DNA from: Phycisphaerales bacterium PN19_bin_20
GTDB lineage: Bacteria > Planctomycetota > Phycisphaerae > Phycisphaerales > UBA1924
Reading direction: 5' to 3'
Assembly: GCA_021173225.1 (NCBI GenBank)
Contig: JAJOLK010000008.1
Location: 62,001-126,000 of the forward strand
DNA: 64,000 nucleotides
The notes under the pieces were generated by a model, which worked only from the letters and a program-made list of their open reading frames with translations, made no database searches and was not told the origin of the DNA. The number at the start of each line of letters is the position of its first letter. Position 1 is the first letter of the stretch. The translations under genes were made by a program, and so were the position numbers. Positions 63,703-64,000 of this stretch are shown piece by piece.

Positions 63703-64000
63703 GTGGCACCGCTGATCGTGCCTGAGCGGTTCAGCCCGCGGTTTGCGGGCGGGTTTGATCGCTGGTACCTGCGCGGGCTGGTGGCGCGGTCGTGGCACTC
63801 CGTCCGCCTGGCTGAGCAAGGGGCGGAGCTTCTTGATGAGCTGGGGCGGCACGTGGGGCCGGCGATCGTGCTGATGAACCACCAGTCATGGTGGGACCCG
63901 CTGGTGGGGCTCTGGATTCACGGGCGGTTTGAGCCCACTCGGCGCGCCATCGGACCGATGGAGGCCACGCAGCTCGCAAAGTTCGGGTTCTTTAAGCGGC
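63703..64000 (+). CDS. Lysophospholipid acyltransferase (PlsC-like), 5' part only
   Basis: Starts at GTG 63703, two bases after the crtI stop, and runs off the window after 99 codons. The PlsC H-x4-D motif is seen as N-H-Q-S-W-W-D-P. Family members acylate glycerol-phosphates; near crtI they may instead esterify a carotenoid glycoside, as in staphyloxanthin-type pathways. The start is chosen by spacing to crtI, and coupling is likely. Confidence 0.8.
   Translation, partial: MAPLIVPERFSPRFAGGFDRWYLRGLVARSWHSVRLAEQGAELLDELGRHVGPAIVLMNHQSWWDPLVGLWIHGRFEPTRRAIGPMEATQLAKFGFFKR

Overview
The window looks like chromosomal DNA of a planctomycete, most likely of the Phycisphaerae/Phycisphaerales. The reasons are high GC, an unusually large SecA, a planctomycete-style LEPR motif at the N-terminus of a secreted protease, C-terminal tails of the PEP-CTERM type (short hydrophobic helix followed by RRRR), and above all a run of secreted proteins that end in a two-part dockerin-like cassette (D-I-A-G-P-G...D-G-E-L-T-A-D-D-I-I..F) closing in Gly-Cys. 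There is no CRISPR array, prophage or insertion sequence that I can support. Two tRNAs are present: Phe(GAA) and a CAU tRNA that resembles tRNA-Ile2.

Region 1 (about 0.3-27 kb) is accessory. After an AI-2E family transporter come surface-protein genes, mostly on the minus strand: two FG-GAP/VCBS repeat giants (2515-5421 and 18189-21230), a subtilisin-like protease, and two other dockerin-tailed proteins. They are interleaved with a strikingly damaged tract (about 5.66-17.1 kb). That tract holds a HAF-repeat gene broken by a frameshift and by expansion of an 11-bp repeat; a Ser/Thr kinase-WD40 gene with two internal stops, two frameshifts and two catalytic substitutions; a peroxiredoxin-like lipoprotein whose signal peptide is cut by TAA; a secreted protein interrupted by TAG; and a leftover PEP-CTERM tail. 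Intact genes in the same tract are a nitroreductase, two PEP-CTERM-like secreted proteins that share a duplicated leader, and an ECF sigma/anti-sigma pair.

Region 2 (27-46 kb and 53-64 kb) is a dense housekeeping set with no lesions seen: zwf, a ThiD2-ThiE fusion, an M16 peptidase, csrA, proC, accA, a DksA-like protein, lspA, a metallo-beta-lactamase-fold hydrolase, aroB, rsfS, an archaeal-type phosphoglycerate mutase, a zinc-ribbon membrane protein, an M3 oligoendopeptidase, an ABC exporter pair, a type III glutamine synthetase, a PPK2, secA, crtI and the start of an acyltransferase. Two of these (the DksA-like protein and RsfS) carry long Lys/Ala-rich histone-H1-like tails.

Region 3 (46-53 kb) is a second surface-protein island: an LEPR-motif subtilase and two paralogous dockerin-tailed proteins with the tRNA-Ile2 gene between them.

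The strongest candidate for an undescribed system is the dockerin-tailed family itself: eight intact or broken members in this window, several with convincing terminators, an unknown anchoring partner, and a codon context (an 11-bp unit present 1.8 times in the motif) that has expanded in one member and destroyed its reading frame.
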